Below, one piece after another: positions 26,392-35,481 of a stretch of 58,527 nucleotides of DNA. Each line of letters starts with the position of its first letter. The first letter of the stretch is position 1. Under the pieces are notes generated by a model, which saw only the letters and a list, made by a program, of their open reading frames with translations, did not search any database and had not been told where the DNA came from. A program made the position numbers and the translations under genes. The stretch spans positions 1-58,527 of the forward strand of contig JAAYCT010000001.1 of assembly GCA_012729635.1 (NCBI GenBank), read 5' to 3'. Origin of the DNA: Clostridiaceae bacterium. GTDB lineage: Bacteria > Bacillota > Clostridia > Saccharofermentanales > Saccharofermentanaceae.

Positions 26392-26491
26392 CAGGCTTTT
26401 ATCCGGTACGCAACGGATTTGATCCGTTCGGCCGGGGTCAAGTTCCCCGTAAAAAACCGTGGAACCAATAACCGAAGGAGGAATCAGGGAG

Positions 26492-27118
26492 ATGACAAAA
26501 TTCATGCTCGGCAGAAAAGCCGGAATGACCCAGTTGTTTGACGAAAAAGGGATCGCGATTCCCGCAACCGTTGTTGCGTGTGATCCGATGTTCGTCATTC
26601 AGAACAAGACCTTGGAAAATGACGGTTACAAAGCCGTTAAGGTCGCTACCGGAGAAATTCGGGAAAAACTGGTGAACAAGCCCGACAGGGGGCAGTTCGA
26701 TAAGGCGAAGGTTCCGTTCAAGCGCGTGATTCGCGAGTTTGATTCGGATAAGGATTATGAGCTCGGACAGGAAATCAAGGTTTCCGATATGTTTGAGGTC
26801 GGTGATCGGGTTGATGTAAGCGGAGTATCAAAAGGAAAAGGCTTTGCCGGCAACATCAAAAGACACGGACAGAAGGGCGGTCCTTCGGGACACGGCTCGA
26901 TGTACCACAGGCGCGTCGGTTCCATGGGCGCCGGCTCCGACCCGGGGCGAGTCTTTAAGGGCAAGAAAATGCCCGGTCATATGGGCGCGGAAAATTGTAC
27001 GGTTCAGAATTTGAGCGTCGTCCTGGTGGACGGCGAGCGGGGGATCCTCGTTCTTAAAGGTGCGATCCCGGGCCCGAAAGGCGGCTTGATTTCGGTTAAG
27101 TCGTCCGTTAAGGCGTAA
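26492..27118 (+). CDS. rplC: 50S ribosomal protein L3
   Basis: L3, 208 residues, binds near the start of 23S domain VI and helps 50S assembly. The long loop KGKGFAGNIKRHGQKGGPSG and GSMGAGSDPGRVFKGKKMPG are conserved. ATG 26492 is preceded by AAGGAGGAATCAGGGAG; earlier in-frame starts have no support. The 100-nt gap upstream holds no clear terminator. Confidence 0.98.
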   Translation: MTKFMLGRKAGMTQLFDEKGIAIPATVVACDPMFVIQNKTLENDGYKAVKVATGEIREKLVNKPDRGQFDKAKVPFKRVIREFDSDKDYELGQEIKVSDMFEVGDRVDVSGVSKGKGFAGNIKRHGQKGGPSGHGSMYHRRVGSMGAGSDPGRVFKGKKMPGHMGAENCTVQNLSVVLVDGERGILVLKGAIPGPKGGLISVKSSVKA

Positions 27119-27144
27119 TAGTCCGGCAGAAGGAGGATCAAAAA

Positions 27145-27768
27145 ATGGCTAAGGTTGACGTATATAACATGGACGGAAGCGTGACCGGGCAGATGGACTT
27201 GTCCGACGATATCTTCGGAATTGAGCCCAACGAGTCCGCAATTCACGCGGTCGTTCTTAATCAGCTTGCGAATCGTCGGCAGGGAACACATTCGGCGAAA
27301 ACGCGCGGCGAGGTAAGAGGCGGAGGGAAGAGACCCTATCGCCAGAAGGGTACGGGACGCGCGCGTCACGGATCCAAACGTTCCGCTCAATTCGTCGGAG
27401 GCGGCATCATTTTCGGGCCGAAGCCCAGAGATTACGGATATACGATCCCCAAGAAGGTCAGAAGGCTGGCAATGAAATCGGCGCTTTCTACTAAGATGAT
27501 TTCGCAAAGCATCATTGTTCTGGACACGCTTTCCTTCGACGAGATCAAAACCTCCAAAATGGTCGGTGTTCTCAAGGCATTGAAGATTGATCGTCCCGCG
27601 TTGGTCGTTCTTTCCGAAAAAAACCTGATTGTCGAGAAGTCCGCAAGAAACATTCCGAGCGTAAAGACCGCTTTGGTAAATACCATTAATGTATTTGACA
27701 TTATGAAGTATGACCGGTTTGTCATGACGAAGGAAGCAGCCATGAAGGTACAGGAGGTGTATGTATGA
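27145..27768 (+). CDS. rplD: 50S ribosomal protein L4
   Basis: L4, 207 residues, lines the exit tunnel through its loop RGGGKRPYRQKGTGRARHGS. In E. coli L4 represses its own operon; whether this one binds the leader upstream is untested. The start follows AGGAGG. The stop overlaps rplW by 4 nt (ATGA). Confidence 0.97.
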   Translation: MAKVDVYNMDGSVTGQMDLSDDIFGIEPNESAIHAVVLNQLANRRQGTHSAKTRGEVRGGGKRPYRQKGTGRARHGSKRSAQFVGGGIIFGPKPRDYGYTIPKKVRRLAMKSALSTKMISQSIIVLDTLSFDEIKTSKMVGVLKALKIDRPALVVLSEKNLIVEKSARNIPSVKTALVNTINVFDIMKYDRFVMTKEAAMKVQEVYV

Positions 27769-28121
27769 ACAGGACACCGCAGGACATTATCATTAAGCCG
27801 ATTCTGACGGAAAAAAGCTCCGCAGGTATTGAAGCCGGCCAGTACACCTTTGAGGTGGACCGCGCGGCAACCAAAACCGAGATCAAGGCGGCGGTGGAAA
27901 AGCTTTTCAACGTGAAGGTTCTTTCGGTCAACACCTCGAACTTCGAGGGCAAGATGAAAAGACAGCGTTACTCCCTGGGGAGAACGCCTTCCTGGAAAAA
28001 GGCTGTGGTTACGATTGCGACCGAGGCAAAGGACTCGTCCTTCTTAGGTAAGGGCGGAAAGACCACCAAGCTTCCCGCGAAGTACAAGACATCCATAGAA
28101 GAATTCGGGTTCGGCCAGTAG
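27765..28121 (+). CDS. rplW: 50S ribosomal protein L23
   Basis: L23 sits at the tunnel exit and is the docking site for trigger factor and SRP. At 118 residues it is longer than the usual 95-100 because of a C-terminal tail (about 100-118). Conserved IIIKPILTEKS and the VNTSNFEGKMKR loop region are present. It overlaps rplD by 4 nt and lies 29 nt before rplB. Confidence 0.97.
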   Translation: MNRTPQDIIIKPILTEKSSAGIEAGQYTFEVDRAATKTEIKAAVEKLFNVKVLSVNTSNFEGKMKRQRYSLGRTPSWKKAVVTIATEAKDSSFLGKGGKTTKLPAKYKTSIEEFGFGQ

Positions 28122-28150
28122 GGCCTGATGAAGTGAAGGAGTGAAGAACG

Positions 28151-28978
28151 ATGCCAGTAAAAGAGTATAATCCAACTTCTCCCGCAAGACGAGCGATGTC
28201 GGTGACCGATTTTTCCGTCTTGAGCGATAAGAAACCGGAAAAGAAACTTCTGGTCTCCGCGAAAAAGACCGGTGGACGTAATTCATACGGCCGGATCACC
28301 GTTCGTCATATCGGCGGAGGAAACAAAAGAAAAATCCGCATCATCGATTGGAAAAGAAAAAAGGACTCGATTCCCGCAACGGTAAAGGCGATTGAGTACG
28401 ATCCGAATCGCACCGCCTTTCTTGCGCTTCTGCAGTATTCGGACGGTGAAAAGGCGTACATTTTGGCCCCGCACGGTCTTACGGTCGGAGATACGGTGGA
28501 AAGCGGCGTCGATGCCGATATCGTAGTCGGTAACGCGCTTCCGATTGAGAATATTCCCGTCGGTTCCATCATTCACAGTATCGAGCTTAAGCCCGGCAAG
28601 GGAGCCCAAATGGTGCGCACCGCCGGATCCGGAGCTCAGCTGATGGCGAAAGAGGGAAAATATGCTCAGATTCGTCTCCCTTCCGGAGAGGTTCGCATGG
28701 TTTCCGTTCTCTGCCGGGCGACAATCGGCAAGGTCGGAAATGTTGAGCATGAGAATGTATCCCTCGGTAAAGCCGGTCGCAAACGTCATATGGGCGTCCG
28801 GCCGACGGTGCGCGGAGTTGCGATGAACCCCTGCGATCACCCGCACGGCGGCGGTGAGGGCAAGGCCCCGATCGGTATGCCCGGACCGGTTACCCCCTGG
28901 GGAGTTCCGACCCTGGGCAAGAAGACCAGAAATAAACGTAAGCCGTCCGGCAAATATATTGTCAAGGGCAGAAAGTGA
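28151..28978 (+). CDS. rplB: 50S ribosomal protein L2
   Basis: L2, 275 residues, supports the peptidyl transferase centre. The start [14 protein letters not shown], the [13 protein letters not shown] segment and the C-terminal [17 protein letters not shown] with its conserved His are all present. The start has GAAGGAG about 8 nt upstream. Confidence 0.98.
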   Translation: MPVKEYNPTSPARRAMSVTDFSVLSDKKPEKKLLVSAKKTGGRNSYGRITVRHIGGGNKRKIRIIDWKRKKDSIPATVKAIEYDPNRTAFLALLQYSDGEKAYILAPHGLTVGDTVESGVDADIVVGNALPIENIPVGSIIHSIELKPGKGAQMVRTAGSGAQLMAKEGKYAQIRLPSGEVRMVSVLCRATIGKVGNVEHENVSLGKAGRKRHMGVRPTVRGVAMNPCDHPHGGGEGKAPIGMPGPVTPWGVPTLGKKTRNKRKPSGKYIVKGRK

Positions 28979-29000
28979 TTGAAGGGAGGAAGAACGATAA

Positions 29001-29279
29001 ATGAGCAGATCAACCAAAAAAGGATTTTATGTTCAGGACGCTCTTATGAAAAGAGTGAAGGCGCTGAATTCCGCAAATGAGAAGAAAGTGTTGAAGACAT
29101 GGTCCCGTGCTTCCACCATTTTTCCCGAAATGGTCGGACACACCATTGCGGTTCACGACGGGAAAAAGCACGTACCGGTATATATTACGGAGGAAATGGT
29201 CGGCCATAAGCTCGGCGAGTTCGCTCCCACCAGATTATTCAGAGGTCATGCCGGCGAGAAATCGTCGAAATCCCGCTGA
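29001..29279 (+). CDS. rpsS: 30S ribosomal protein S19
   Basis: S19, 92 residues, of the 30S head near the A-site finger. [11 protein letters not shown] at the start and [20 protein letters not shown] near the end are diagnostic. The start follows GGGAGGAAG. rplV is 29 nt downstream. Confidence 0.98.
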   Translation: MSRSTKKGFYVQDALMKRVKALNSANEKKVLKTWSRASTIFPEMVGHTIAVHDGKKHVPVYITEEMVGHKLGEFAPTRLFRGHAGEKSSKSR

Positions 29280-29308
29280 TTGCGGTACGACGAAGGGAGG
29301 AACGTTTA

Positions 29309-29785
29309 GTGGAAAAGAAAGTCATGAGCAAGGACTTTATGGAGCAAAACCGCGAGGAGATTCTCGCGAAGTACGCGGTCCCTGCCAAGAAAAACAAGAA
29401 ACCTCAGCTTCTGAGCAAAAAAGAACGTAAAGTGCTCGGAGTCGGCAGAGATCAAGGGAAAGCAATCGCGAAATATGTTCGGATCAGCCCCCAGAAAATC
29501 AAGGTCGTCATCGATCTGATTAAGGGGAAGGGTTTGGATGAAGCATATGCGATTCTTCTTTATACACCCAAGGCCGCGTCTCCGGTTCTGACCAAGGCGC
29601 TGAAGTCCGCGGAGGCGAACGCAGTATTGAACAACAGTCTGAGTCGTGATGCACTCTATGTTGCGGATGCGTTCGCGAACCAGGGTCCCATTCTGAAGCG
29701 TTGGATCCCGAGAGCGAGAGGCTCCGCCTCGCGCATCAACAAGAGAACCAGTCATGTGACGGTGGTTCTCAAGGAAAGAGAATAA
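29309..29785 (+). CDS. rplV: 50S ribosomal protein L22 with N-terminal extension
   Basis: L22 lines the exit tunnel. Typical L22 (about 110 residues) begins around 'A[11 protein letters not shown]'; here that motif starts near residue 53 ([18 protein letters not shown]), so about 48 charged residues precede it, rich in Lys and Glu (for example [20 protein letters not shown]). The C-terminal [19 protein letters not shown] hairpin is standard. GTG 29309 is supported by GGGAGG about 9 nt upstream; a later Met would still leave most of the extension. The extension may reach over the subunit surface. Confidence 0.93.
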   Translation: MEKKVMSKDFMEQNREEILAKYAVPAKKNKKPQLLSKKERKVLGVGRDQGKAIAKYVRISPQKIKVVIDLIKGKGLDEAYAILLYTPKAASPVLTKALKSAEANAVLNNSLSRDALYVADAFANQGPILKRWIPRARGSASRINKRTSHVTVVLKERE

Positions 29786-29799
29786 GGAGGATTTGTGGA

Positions 29800-30474
29800 A
29801 TGGGCCAGAAGGTTAACCCCCATGGTTTACGGGTCGGTGTGAACAAAGGTTGGGACACGCGCTGGTATGCCGACAAGAATACATTCAGCGAGTATCTCGT
29901 CGAAGATAAGAAGATCCGTACGTTTGTAAAGAAGGAATGCTTCAATGCGGGCATTACCAATATTGAGATCGAGCGAAAAGGCAGCGATAAGACGATGATT
30001 ATCATTAACGCAGCCAAACCGGGTATCATTATCGGACGTCAGGGCGCGGGCATCGAGGATTTTAAGAAGAAGCTTTTCGCAAAGTTCAAGAAGAATTTCT
30101 TTGTGGACATCCGTGAGGTCAAGTCTCCCGACACATCCGCTCAGCTGGTTGCCGAGAGTATTGCGGCTCAGCTTGAAAAGCGTATTTCTTTTCGCCGTGC
30201 AATGAAACAGGCGATGATGAGAACGATGAAGGCCGGAGCCAAGGGAATCAAAACACAGGTTGCCGGACGTCTCGGAGGAGCTGAAATCGCGCGTACCGAA
30301 CATTATCACGAGGGAACGATTCCGTTGCAGACCCTGCGTGCGGATATTGATTACGGATTTGCCGAGGCAAACACCACGTACGGTCGTATCGGCGTCAAGG
30401 TATGGATCTACAGAGGAGAAGTCCTCACCGCCAAGAAAAAGGCGGTTACGAATGAGGAAGGGGGCGAAAACTGA
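29800..30474 (+). CDS. rpsC: 30S ribosomal protein S3
   Basis: S3, 224 residues, at the mRNA entry channel. [14 protein letters not shown], the KH loop [17 protein letters not shown] and the C-terminal [16 protein letters not shown] are all typical. ATG 29800 follows AAGGAGG; a longer in-frame start lies within rplV. The stop overlaps the rplP start by 1 nt (TGATG). Confidence 0.98.
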   Translation: MGQKVNPHGLRVGVNKGWDTRWYADKNTFSEYLVEDKKIRTFVKKECFNAGITNIEIERKGSDKTMIIINAAKPGIIIGRQGAGIEDFKKKLFAKFKKNFFVDIREVKSPDTSAQLVAESIAAQLEKRISFRRAMKQAMMRTMKAGAKGIKTQVAGRLGGAEIARTEHYHEGTIPLQTLRADIDYGFAEANTTYGRIGVKVWIYRGEVLTAKKKAVTNEEGGEN

Positions 30475-30905
30475 TGCTTCTTCCCAAGAGAGTGAAACAC
30501 AGAAAACAAATGAGGGGTCGGATGACCGGTAAGGCGACCCGCGGCAATTTCGTCGCGTACGGCGATTACGGGATTTATTCCACGGAGCCGTGTTGGATTA
30601 CCTCCAATCAGATTGAATCCGCCCGTATCGCAATCAACCGTTACGTGAAAAGAGGCGGTAAGGTTTGGATTAAAATATTCCCGGACAAGCCGGTAACCTC
30701 CAAACCTGCGGAAACGCGAATGGGCTCCGGTAAAGGATCTCCGGATCATTGGGTAGCCGTTGTGAAACCCGGCCGCGTGCTTTTCGAGATTGCGGGAGTA
30801 TCCGAAGAAGTTGCCAGAGAGGCGATGCGTCTCGCGGGACACAAGCTCCCTTGCAAGACGAAGTTTATTGCGAAGGAACAGGAGGGTGAAGCAAATGAAG
30901 GCTGA
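30474..30905 (+). CDS. rplP: 50S ribosomal protein L16
   Basis: L16, 143 residues, near the A site. [17 protein letters not shown] and the central [20 protein letters not shown] are the family signatures. Its start is coupled to the rpsC stop by a 1-nt overlap, and its end overlaps rpmC by 11 nt. Confidence 0.98.
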   Translation: MLLPKRVKHRKQMRGRMTGKATRGNFVAYGDYGIYSTEPCWITSNQIESARIAINRYVKRGGKVWIKIFPDKPVTSKPAETRMGSGKGSPDHWVAVVKPGRVLFEIAGVSEEVAREAMRLAGHKLPCKTKFIAKEQEGEANEG

Positions 30906-31095
30906 TGAAATCCGCGCCAAATCCGGCGAAGAGCTGACGAAAGAACTGCTCGCTCTTAAAGAAGAACTTTTCAAGCTTCGTTTCCAGCATGCGACGAATC
31001 AGCTGGAAAACCCGCTGCGCCTAAGCGCCGTTCGGCGTGATATCGCCAGAGTCAAGACGATTATGCGTGAGCAAGAGCTTAAGGCTAAGAATTGA
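30895..31095 (+). CDS. rpmC: 50S ribosomal protein L29
   Basis: L29, 66 residues, a helical hairpin next to the tunnel exit. [18 protein letters not shown] and [19 protein letters not shown] are typical. The start at 30895 lies within the end of rplP, 5 nt after an AGGAGGGTG site. Confidence 0.97.
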   Translation: MKADEIRAKSGEELTKELLALKEELFKLRFQHATNQLENPLRLSAVRRDIARVKTIMREQELKAKN

Positions 31096-31109
31096 AAGGG
31101 GATATTCAG

Positions 31110-31367
31110 ATGAGCGATCGTAACCTCAGAAAAACACGCGTGGGCATCGTCTCGAGCGACAAAATGGATAAAACCATCGTATTGTCCGTTACCGAGCACG
31201 TAAGGCATCCGCTCTACAAAAAGATCATCAAGAAAACATATAAACTCAAGGCGCATGATGAGCAGAACGCTTGCGGAATCGGTGACCGCGTTAAGGTCAT
31301 GGAAACCCGTCCCCTCTCTCGCGAAAAACGCTGGAGAGTGATAAACATCATTGAAAAGGCCAAATAG
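31110..31367 (+). CDS. rpsQ: 30S ribosomal protein S17
   Basis: S17, 85 residues, an OB-fold protein at the 30S body. [20 protein letters not shown] and [18 protein letters not shown] are diagnostic. ATG 31110 follows GAAAGGGG; a TTG six codons earlier is less likely. rplN is 41 nt on. Confidence 0.97.
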   Translation: MSDRNLRKTRVGIVSSDKMDKTIVLSVTEHVRHPLYKKIIKKTYKLKAHDEQNACGIGDRVKVMETRPLSREKRWRVINIIEKAK

Positions 31368-31408
31368 TTCGTGCCTTAACGGTTAACGGCTGAAGGAGGA
31401 AATCAAGC

Positions 31409-31777
31409 ATGATTCAGGTTGAATCCAGACTTAGGTCCGCGGATAACACCGGCGCGAAGGAACTCGCGTGTATCAAGGTAATCGGCGGTTCCAAAAGAAA
31501 ATATGCGAATATCGGCGACGTGATCGTCTGCTCGGTGAAGACAGCCGCTCCCGGCGGTGTCGTAAAGAAGGGCGATGTGGTGAAGGCTGTAATCGTTCGT
31601 TCCAAAACCGGCGTGCGCAGAGCGGACGGATCGTACATCAAGTTCGATGAGAACGCCGCCGTAATCATCAAGGAAGATAAGAACCCGCGCGGAACCCGTA
31701 TTTTTGGGCCGATCGCCAGAGAGCTCAGGGAAAAGGACTATATGAAAATTCTTTCCCTTGCGCCCGAAGTTCTTTAA
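31409..31777 (+). CDS. rplN: 50S ribosomal protein L14
   Basis: L14, 122 residues, sits at the subunit interface. [19 protein letters not shown] and the [15 protein letters not shown] end are standard. The start has GGAGGAAATCAAGC upstream. The conventional boundary between the S10 and spc operons falls in the 41-nt gap before it; no promoter was seen there. Confidence 0.98.
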   Translation: MIQVESRLRSADNTGAKELACIKVIGGSKRKYANIGDVIVCSVKTAAPGGVVKKGDVVKAVIVRSKTGVRRADGSYIKFDENAAVIIKEDKNPRGTRIFGPIARELREKDYMKILSLAPEVL

Positions 31778-31789
31778 GGAGGATGACCC

Positions 31790-32143
31790 ATGGCAAACAA
31801 ATTACATGTCAAAACGGACGATAACGTTATCGTTATCACCGGTAAGGAACGCGGTAAAAAAGGTAAGATCGTGAAGGCTTTTCCGGCGGACGGCAAAGTA
31901 ATCGTCTCCGAGGTCAACATGGTTAAAAAGCACCAGAAGGGAAAAGGGCAGAACAAGCCCGCGGCAATTATTGAGCGGGAGGCACCGTTGGATGCTTCGA
32001 ATGTGATGCTGATCTGCCCGAAGTGCGGCGAGCCGACCCGTGTATCCAAAAAAATCATCAAGGACGGAACGAAGGTCCGCATCTGCAAAAAATGCGGTGC
32101 CCAAATCGACAAATCCAAGAAGACGTCAGGCAAGGGGGAGTAA
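31790..32143 (+). CDS. rplX: 50S ribosomal protein L24
   Basis: L24, 117 residues, an early 23S-binding KOW protein. The KOW core (VIVITGKERGKKGKIVKAFP) is followed by a C-terminal zinc-ribbon-like set, CPKCGEP and CKKCGAQ. It starts 12 nt after rplN and ends 3 nt before rplE. Confidence 0.98.
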   Translation: MANKLHVKTDDNVIVITGKERGKKGKIVKAFPADGKVIVSEVNMVKKHQKGKGQNKPAAIIEREAPLDASNVMLICPKCGEPTRVSKKIIKDGTKVRICKKCGAQIDKSKKTSGKGE

Positions 32144-32146
32144 AGA

Positions 32147-32686
32147 ATGTCCAGATTGAAGGAAAAATATAAAGCCGAAGTCGCGCCCGCTTTGCGCGAG
32201 TCTTTCGGTTACAAATCCGAGATGCAGATTCCCCGCATCGAAAAAATCGTCTTGAACATGGGAGTCGGCGAAGCCAAGGAGAACGCAAAGGTTCTCGAGA
32301 ACGCAATGCGCGATATGGCGACCATTTCCGGGCAGAAGCCGGTAGTGACGATCGCGACCAAATCCGTCTCCGCATTCAAGCTTCGTGAAGGGATGAAGAT
32401 CGGATGCAAGGTGACGCTTCGCGGAGAAAAAATGTACGATTTCCTCGATAAACTGATCAGCGTGTCTCTTCCCCGTGTCCGCGACTTCCGCGGAATCAAT
32501 CCGAACTCATTTGACGGGCATGGAAATTACGCCATGGGAATCAAGGAACAATTGACATTCCCCGAGATCGATTACGATACGGTGGATAAGATTCGCGGCA
32601 TGGATATCATTATCGTAACGACGGCCGAAACGGATGAAGAAGCCAGAGAGCTTCTTTCCCTGATCGGAATGCCGTTTCGCAAATAA
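32147..32686 (+). CDS. rplE: 50S ribosomal protein L5
   Basis: L5, 179 residues, binds 5S rRNA and contacts the P-site t[39 protein letters not shown] and the [14 protein letters not shown] tail are conserved. The start follows GGGGGAG at the end of rplX. Confidence 0.98.
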   Translation: MSRLKEKYKAEVAPALRESFGYKSEMQIPRIEKIVLNMGVGEAKENAKVLENAMRDMATISGQKPVVTIATKSVSAFKLREGMKIGCKVTLRGEKMYDFLDKLISVSLPRVRDFRGINPNSFDGHGNYAMGIKEQLTFPEIDYDTVDKIRGMDIIIVTTAETDEEARELLSLIGMPFRK

Positions 32687-32704
32687 GCAGGAGGGAAGAA
32701 TATA

Positions 32705-32890
32705 ATGGCTAAAAAGTCGATGATCCTGAAGGCCAAGAGAGCGCCGAAGTTTAAGACGCAGCAGCATAATCGTTGTAAACTTTGCGGCAGACCCCACGCC
32801 TACATCCGCAAATACGGCATCTGCCGTCTTTGCTTCCGCGATTTGGCTTACAAGGGGCAGATTCCCGGCGTCCGTAAGGCCAGCTGGTAA
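32705..32890 (+). CDS. rpsZ: 30S ribosomal protein S14, zinc-binding type Z
   Basis: A 61-residue zinc-type S14 (RpsN type Z). Four zinc cysteines are at 24, 27, 40 and 43 (C-x2-C...C-x2-C). The short length and the cysteines distinguish it from the longer, zinc-free S14 that bacteria can use when zinc is scarce. The start follows AGGAGGGAAG. Confidence 0.98.
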   Translation: MAKKSMILKAKRAPKFKTQQHNRCKLCGRPHAYIRKYGICRLCFRDLAYKGQIPGVRKASW

Positions 32891-32912
32891 ACGATAGCGA
32901 GGAGGAACACAT

Positions 32913-33308
32913 ATGCAGATCACTGATGCAATCGCAGATATGCTGACTAGAATCCGCAATGCCGGTACGGCGGGTCACGCGACGGTTACCATTCCGTCGT
33001 CCAACATCAAAAAGGCAATCGCACAGATTCTTTTGGATGAAGGATATATCACCCGCTTTGAATGCGCCGACGACAGCAAACAGGGGACCATCAAGGTTAC
33101 GCTGAAGTATGTCGCCAGAAAGAGCGTCATTAAGGGAATCAAGCGGATTTCCAAGCCGGGCTTGCGCGTGTATGTCGATAAAGAAAATCTGCCGAGCGTT
33201 TTGGGCGGGTTGGGCGTTGCAATCGTTTCGACTTCCAAGGGGATAATGACGGACAAGAGCGCCCGTAACCTGGGAGTCGGCGGCGAAATCATCGCTTACG
33301 TTTGGTAA
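32913..33308 (+). CDS. rpsH: 30S ribosomal protein S8
   Basis: S8, 131 residues, a primary 16S binder; in E. coli it represses the spc operon. [16 protein letters not shown] at the start and [18 protein letters not shown] at the end are typical. The start follows GAGGAGG. A 73-nt gap precedes rplF; no promoter evidence was seen there. Confidence 0.98.
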   Translation: MQITDAIADMLTRIRNAGTAGHATVTIPSSNIKKAIAQILLDEGYITRFECADDSKQGTIKVTLKYVARKSVIKGIKRISKPGLRVYVDKENLPSVLGGLGVAIVSTSKGIMTDKSARNLGVGGEIIAYVW

Positions 33309-33381
33309 AAGAATCAATGTACTCTGAAAGGACGGGAACCGTTGGTTTCCGCCGCAATATCAAGAGCAGGAGGTAGGATCA

Positions 33382-33924
33382 ATGTCCAGAATAGGCAGAA
33401 TGCCGATCAAGATCCCCGATGGGATCGATGTCAAACAAGACGGCGCCAATATTACCGTTAAGGGAAAAGATATTGCGCTTTCCATGACCGTACACCCGGA
33501 TATGACCGTAGACGTGAAGGATAATGTAATCACGATCAGCCGTCCGTCCGATGAAAAGCAGCACAGAGCCCTTCACGGCCTGACTCGTTCGCTGATCAAC
33601 AACATGGTTGTCGGGGTGTCGACCGGTTTTTCGAAAACGCTTGACATTAACGGAGTCGGTTACAAAGCGGCGAAACAGGGAAATATCCTGGTGATGAACC
33701 TGGGATACTCTCATCCGATCGAGTTTCCCGAGCCGGAAGGCATTACCATCGAAGTGCCCGCGCCCAACAAGATTATCGTAAAAGGTGCGGACAAGCAGTT
33801 GGTCGGCGAAACGGCGGCAAAAATACGTCAGTTCAGACTCCCGGATGCCTACAAGGGCAAGGGAATCAAGTACTCCTACGAGGTCTTGAGAATCAAAGAA
33901 GGCAAGACCGGAGCGAAAAAGTAA
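33382..33924 (+). CDS. rplF: 50S ribosomal protein L6
   Basis: L6, 180 residues, near the factor-binding site. MSRIGRMPIKIPDGIDV, the GVSTGFSKTLDINGVGYKA strand and PDAYKGKGIKYSYEVLRIKE are conserved. The start follows GGAGGTAGG. Confidence 0.98.
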   Translation: MSRIGRMPIKIPDGIDVKQDGANITVKGKDIALSMTVHPDMTVDVKDNVITISRPSDEKQHRALHGLTRSLINNMVVGVSTGFSKTLDINGVGYKAAKQGNILVMNLGYSHPIEFPEPEGITIEVPAPNKIIVKGADKQLVGETAAKIRQFRLPDAYKGKGIKYSYEVLRIKEGKTGAKK

Positions 33925-33942
33925 GAGAAGGGGGACAGATGC

Positions 33943-34311
33943 ATGATTAATAAACCGGACAAGAATGAGATCCGCAGGAGAAAGCATGTACGCGTTCGTA
34001 AAAAGATCGCCGGCACCCCTGCTCGCCCGAGATTGTGCGTGTTCAGAAGCAATATGCACATTTATGCCCAAGTGATTGACGATTCAACGGGAGCAACGCT
34101 TGCGGCCGCGTCGACTCTGGACAAGGACATTAAGGCCAAGCTTCCTTCGGGTTCTACGAAGGACGGTGCACGCGAGGTCGGAGATCTGGTTGCCAGAAGA
34201 GCGATTGAAAAGGGCATCTCTGAGGTTGTTTTCGACAGAAGCGGATACATTTACCACGGTCGCGTCGCGGCCTTGGCCGAGGCGGCGCGCGAAGCCGGCC
34301 TGACATTCTAA
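33943..34311 (+). CDS. rplR: 50S ribosomal protein L18
   Basis: L18, 122 residues, carries 5S rRNA together with L5. [20 protein letters not shown] near the N-terminus and [17 protein letters not shown] at the end are diagnostic. ATG 33943 follows GGGGGA about 8 nt upstream; an overlapping ATG at 33939 is out of frame. Confidence 0.97.
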   Translation: MINKPDKNEIRRRKHVRVRKKIAGTPARPRLCVFRSNMHIYAQVIDDSTGATLAAASTLDKDIKAKLPSGSTKDGAREVGDLVARRAIEKGISEVVFDRSGYIYHGRVAALAEAAREAGLTF

Positions 34312-34323
34312 GCAGGAGGAAGT

Positions 34324-34827
34324 ATGAACATGGGTTTTGATCCGAATACTACGGAATTAAAAGAAAAAGTAATCCATATCGGTCGTGTTTCCAAGACCGT
34401 CAAGGGCGGAAGAAACTTTCGGTTTGCCGCATTGGTCATCGTCGGTGACGAGGACGGGCATGTCGGCAAGGGGTTGGGAAAAGCGGCTGAAATTCCGGAT
34501 GCGATTCGCAAGGGAATTGAGGATGCGAAAAAGAACATGATTACGGTTCCGATCAGTAATTCAACGATTCCGCACGCAACCTTCGGCGTCTTCGGTGCCG
34601 GGAAGGTGGTCATGAAGCCGGCCCGTGAAGGTACCGGCGTTATCGCCGGCGGCCCGGTTCGTGCGGTCTGCGAATTGGCGGGAATCAAGGATATCCGGAC
34701 CAAGTCTTTGGGGACCAACAATCCGAATAACGTTGTGAATGCAACAATCGAAGGCCTCAAGGGATTGCGCTCCATTGAGCAGGTCGCGAAAACGCGCGGA
34801 AAGTCCGTCGAAAGCATGAAGAAATAG
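34324..34827 (+). CDS. rpsE: 30S ribosomal protein S5
   Basis: S5, 167 residues, affects decoding accuracy. [20 protein letters not shown] and [17 protein letters not shown] are typical of its double-stranded RNA-binding half, and [19 protein letters not shown] of the C-terminal half. The start follows AGGAGGAAGT. Confidence 0.98.
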   Translation: MNMGFDPNTTELKEKVIHIGRVSKTVKGGRNFRFAALVIVGDEDGHVGKGLGKAAEIPDAIRKGIEDAKKNMITVPISNSTIPHATFGVFGAGKVVMKPAREGTGVIAGGPVRAVCELAGIKDIRTKSLGTNNPNNVVNATIEGLKGLRSIEQVAKTRGKSVESMKK

Positions 34828-34840
34828 GAGGATTTTCGCA

Positions 34841-35020
34841 ATGTCAGAGATCAAAGTAACGCTGGTGAAAAGCACCAACAGCTCCAATAAGAATCATTGT
34901 GCCACGATAAAGGCTCTCGGCCTTCGCAAAATCGGCCAAAGTGTTGTTCATTCGGACAATGCGGCGATTCGCGGAATGCTGCACAATGTATCCCATCTCA
35001 TCACGTTCGAAGAAGTATGA
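34841..35020 (+). CDS. rpmD: 50S ribosomal protein L30
   Basis: A 59-residue L30, a single ferredoxin-like fold. The start [20 protein letters not shown] and the [20 protein letters not shown] region are family features, and it lies between rpsE and rplO as usual. AGGAGG precedes ATG 34841 by about 7 nt. Confidence 0.97.
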   Translation: MSEIKVTLVKSTNSSNKNHCATIKALGLRKIGQSVVHSDNAAIRGMLHNVSHLITFEEV

Positions 35021-35037
35021 TGGAGGTAATACGCAAC

Positions 35038-35481
35038 ATGAAACTCAATGAAATGCCTTCCGCCGGTAATGTGAAACCGAATCGCAAGGGACGCGGACCC
35101 GGTACCGGAAACGGTAAAACCGCGGGCCGCGGTCATAAAGGCCAGAACTCAAGATCCGGCGGCGGTGTGCGCCCCGGCTTTGAGGGCGGACAGATGCCGC
35201 TCTACAGACGTTTGCCCAAGCGCGGTTTCAACAATGCGCGTTTCGCGAAGCAGTATCTTGAGATCAATGTGGGACAACTGGAACAATTCGCGGAAGATAC
35301 CGTTGTGGATGCCGAGCTCCTCGGCAATTCCGGGCTGCTGACCATTCCGAAAGTCAATGACGGAATCAAGGTGCTCGGAAACGGTGAACTGACGAAAAAA
35401 CTGACCGTTAAAGCGACCGCCTTCTCGGGTCCGGCGAAAGAAAAGATCGAGAAGGCTGGTGGAACGGCTCTGGAGGTATAA
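35038..35481 (+). CDS. rplO: 50S ribosomal protein L15
   Basis: L15, 147 residues. [20 protein letters not shown] and [20 protein letters not shown] are the family markers. ATG 35038 lies 9 nt after GGAGG; a longer in-frame reading would overlap rpmD. The stop overlaps secY by 1 nt. Confidence 0.97.
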   Translation: MKLNEMPSAGNVKPNRKGRGPGTGNGKTAGRGHKGQNSRSGGGVRPGFEGGQMPLYRRLPKRGFNNARFAKQYLEINVGQLEQFAEDTVVDAELLGNSGLLTIPKVNDGIKVLGNGELTKKLTVKATAFSGPAKEKIEKAGGTALEV

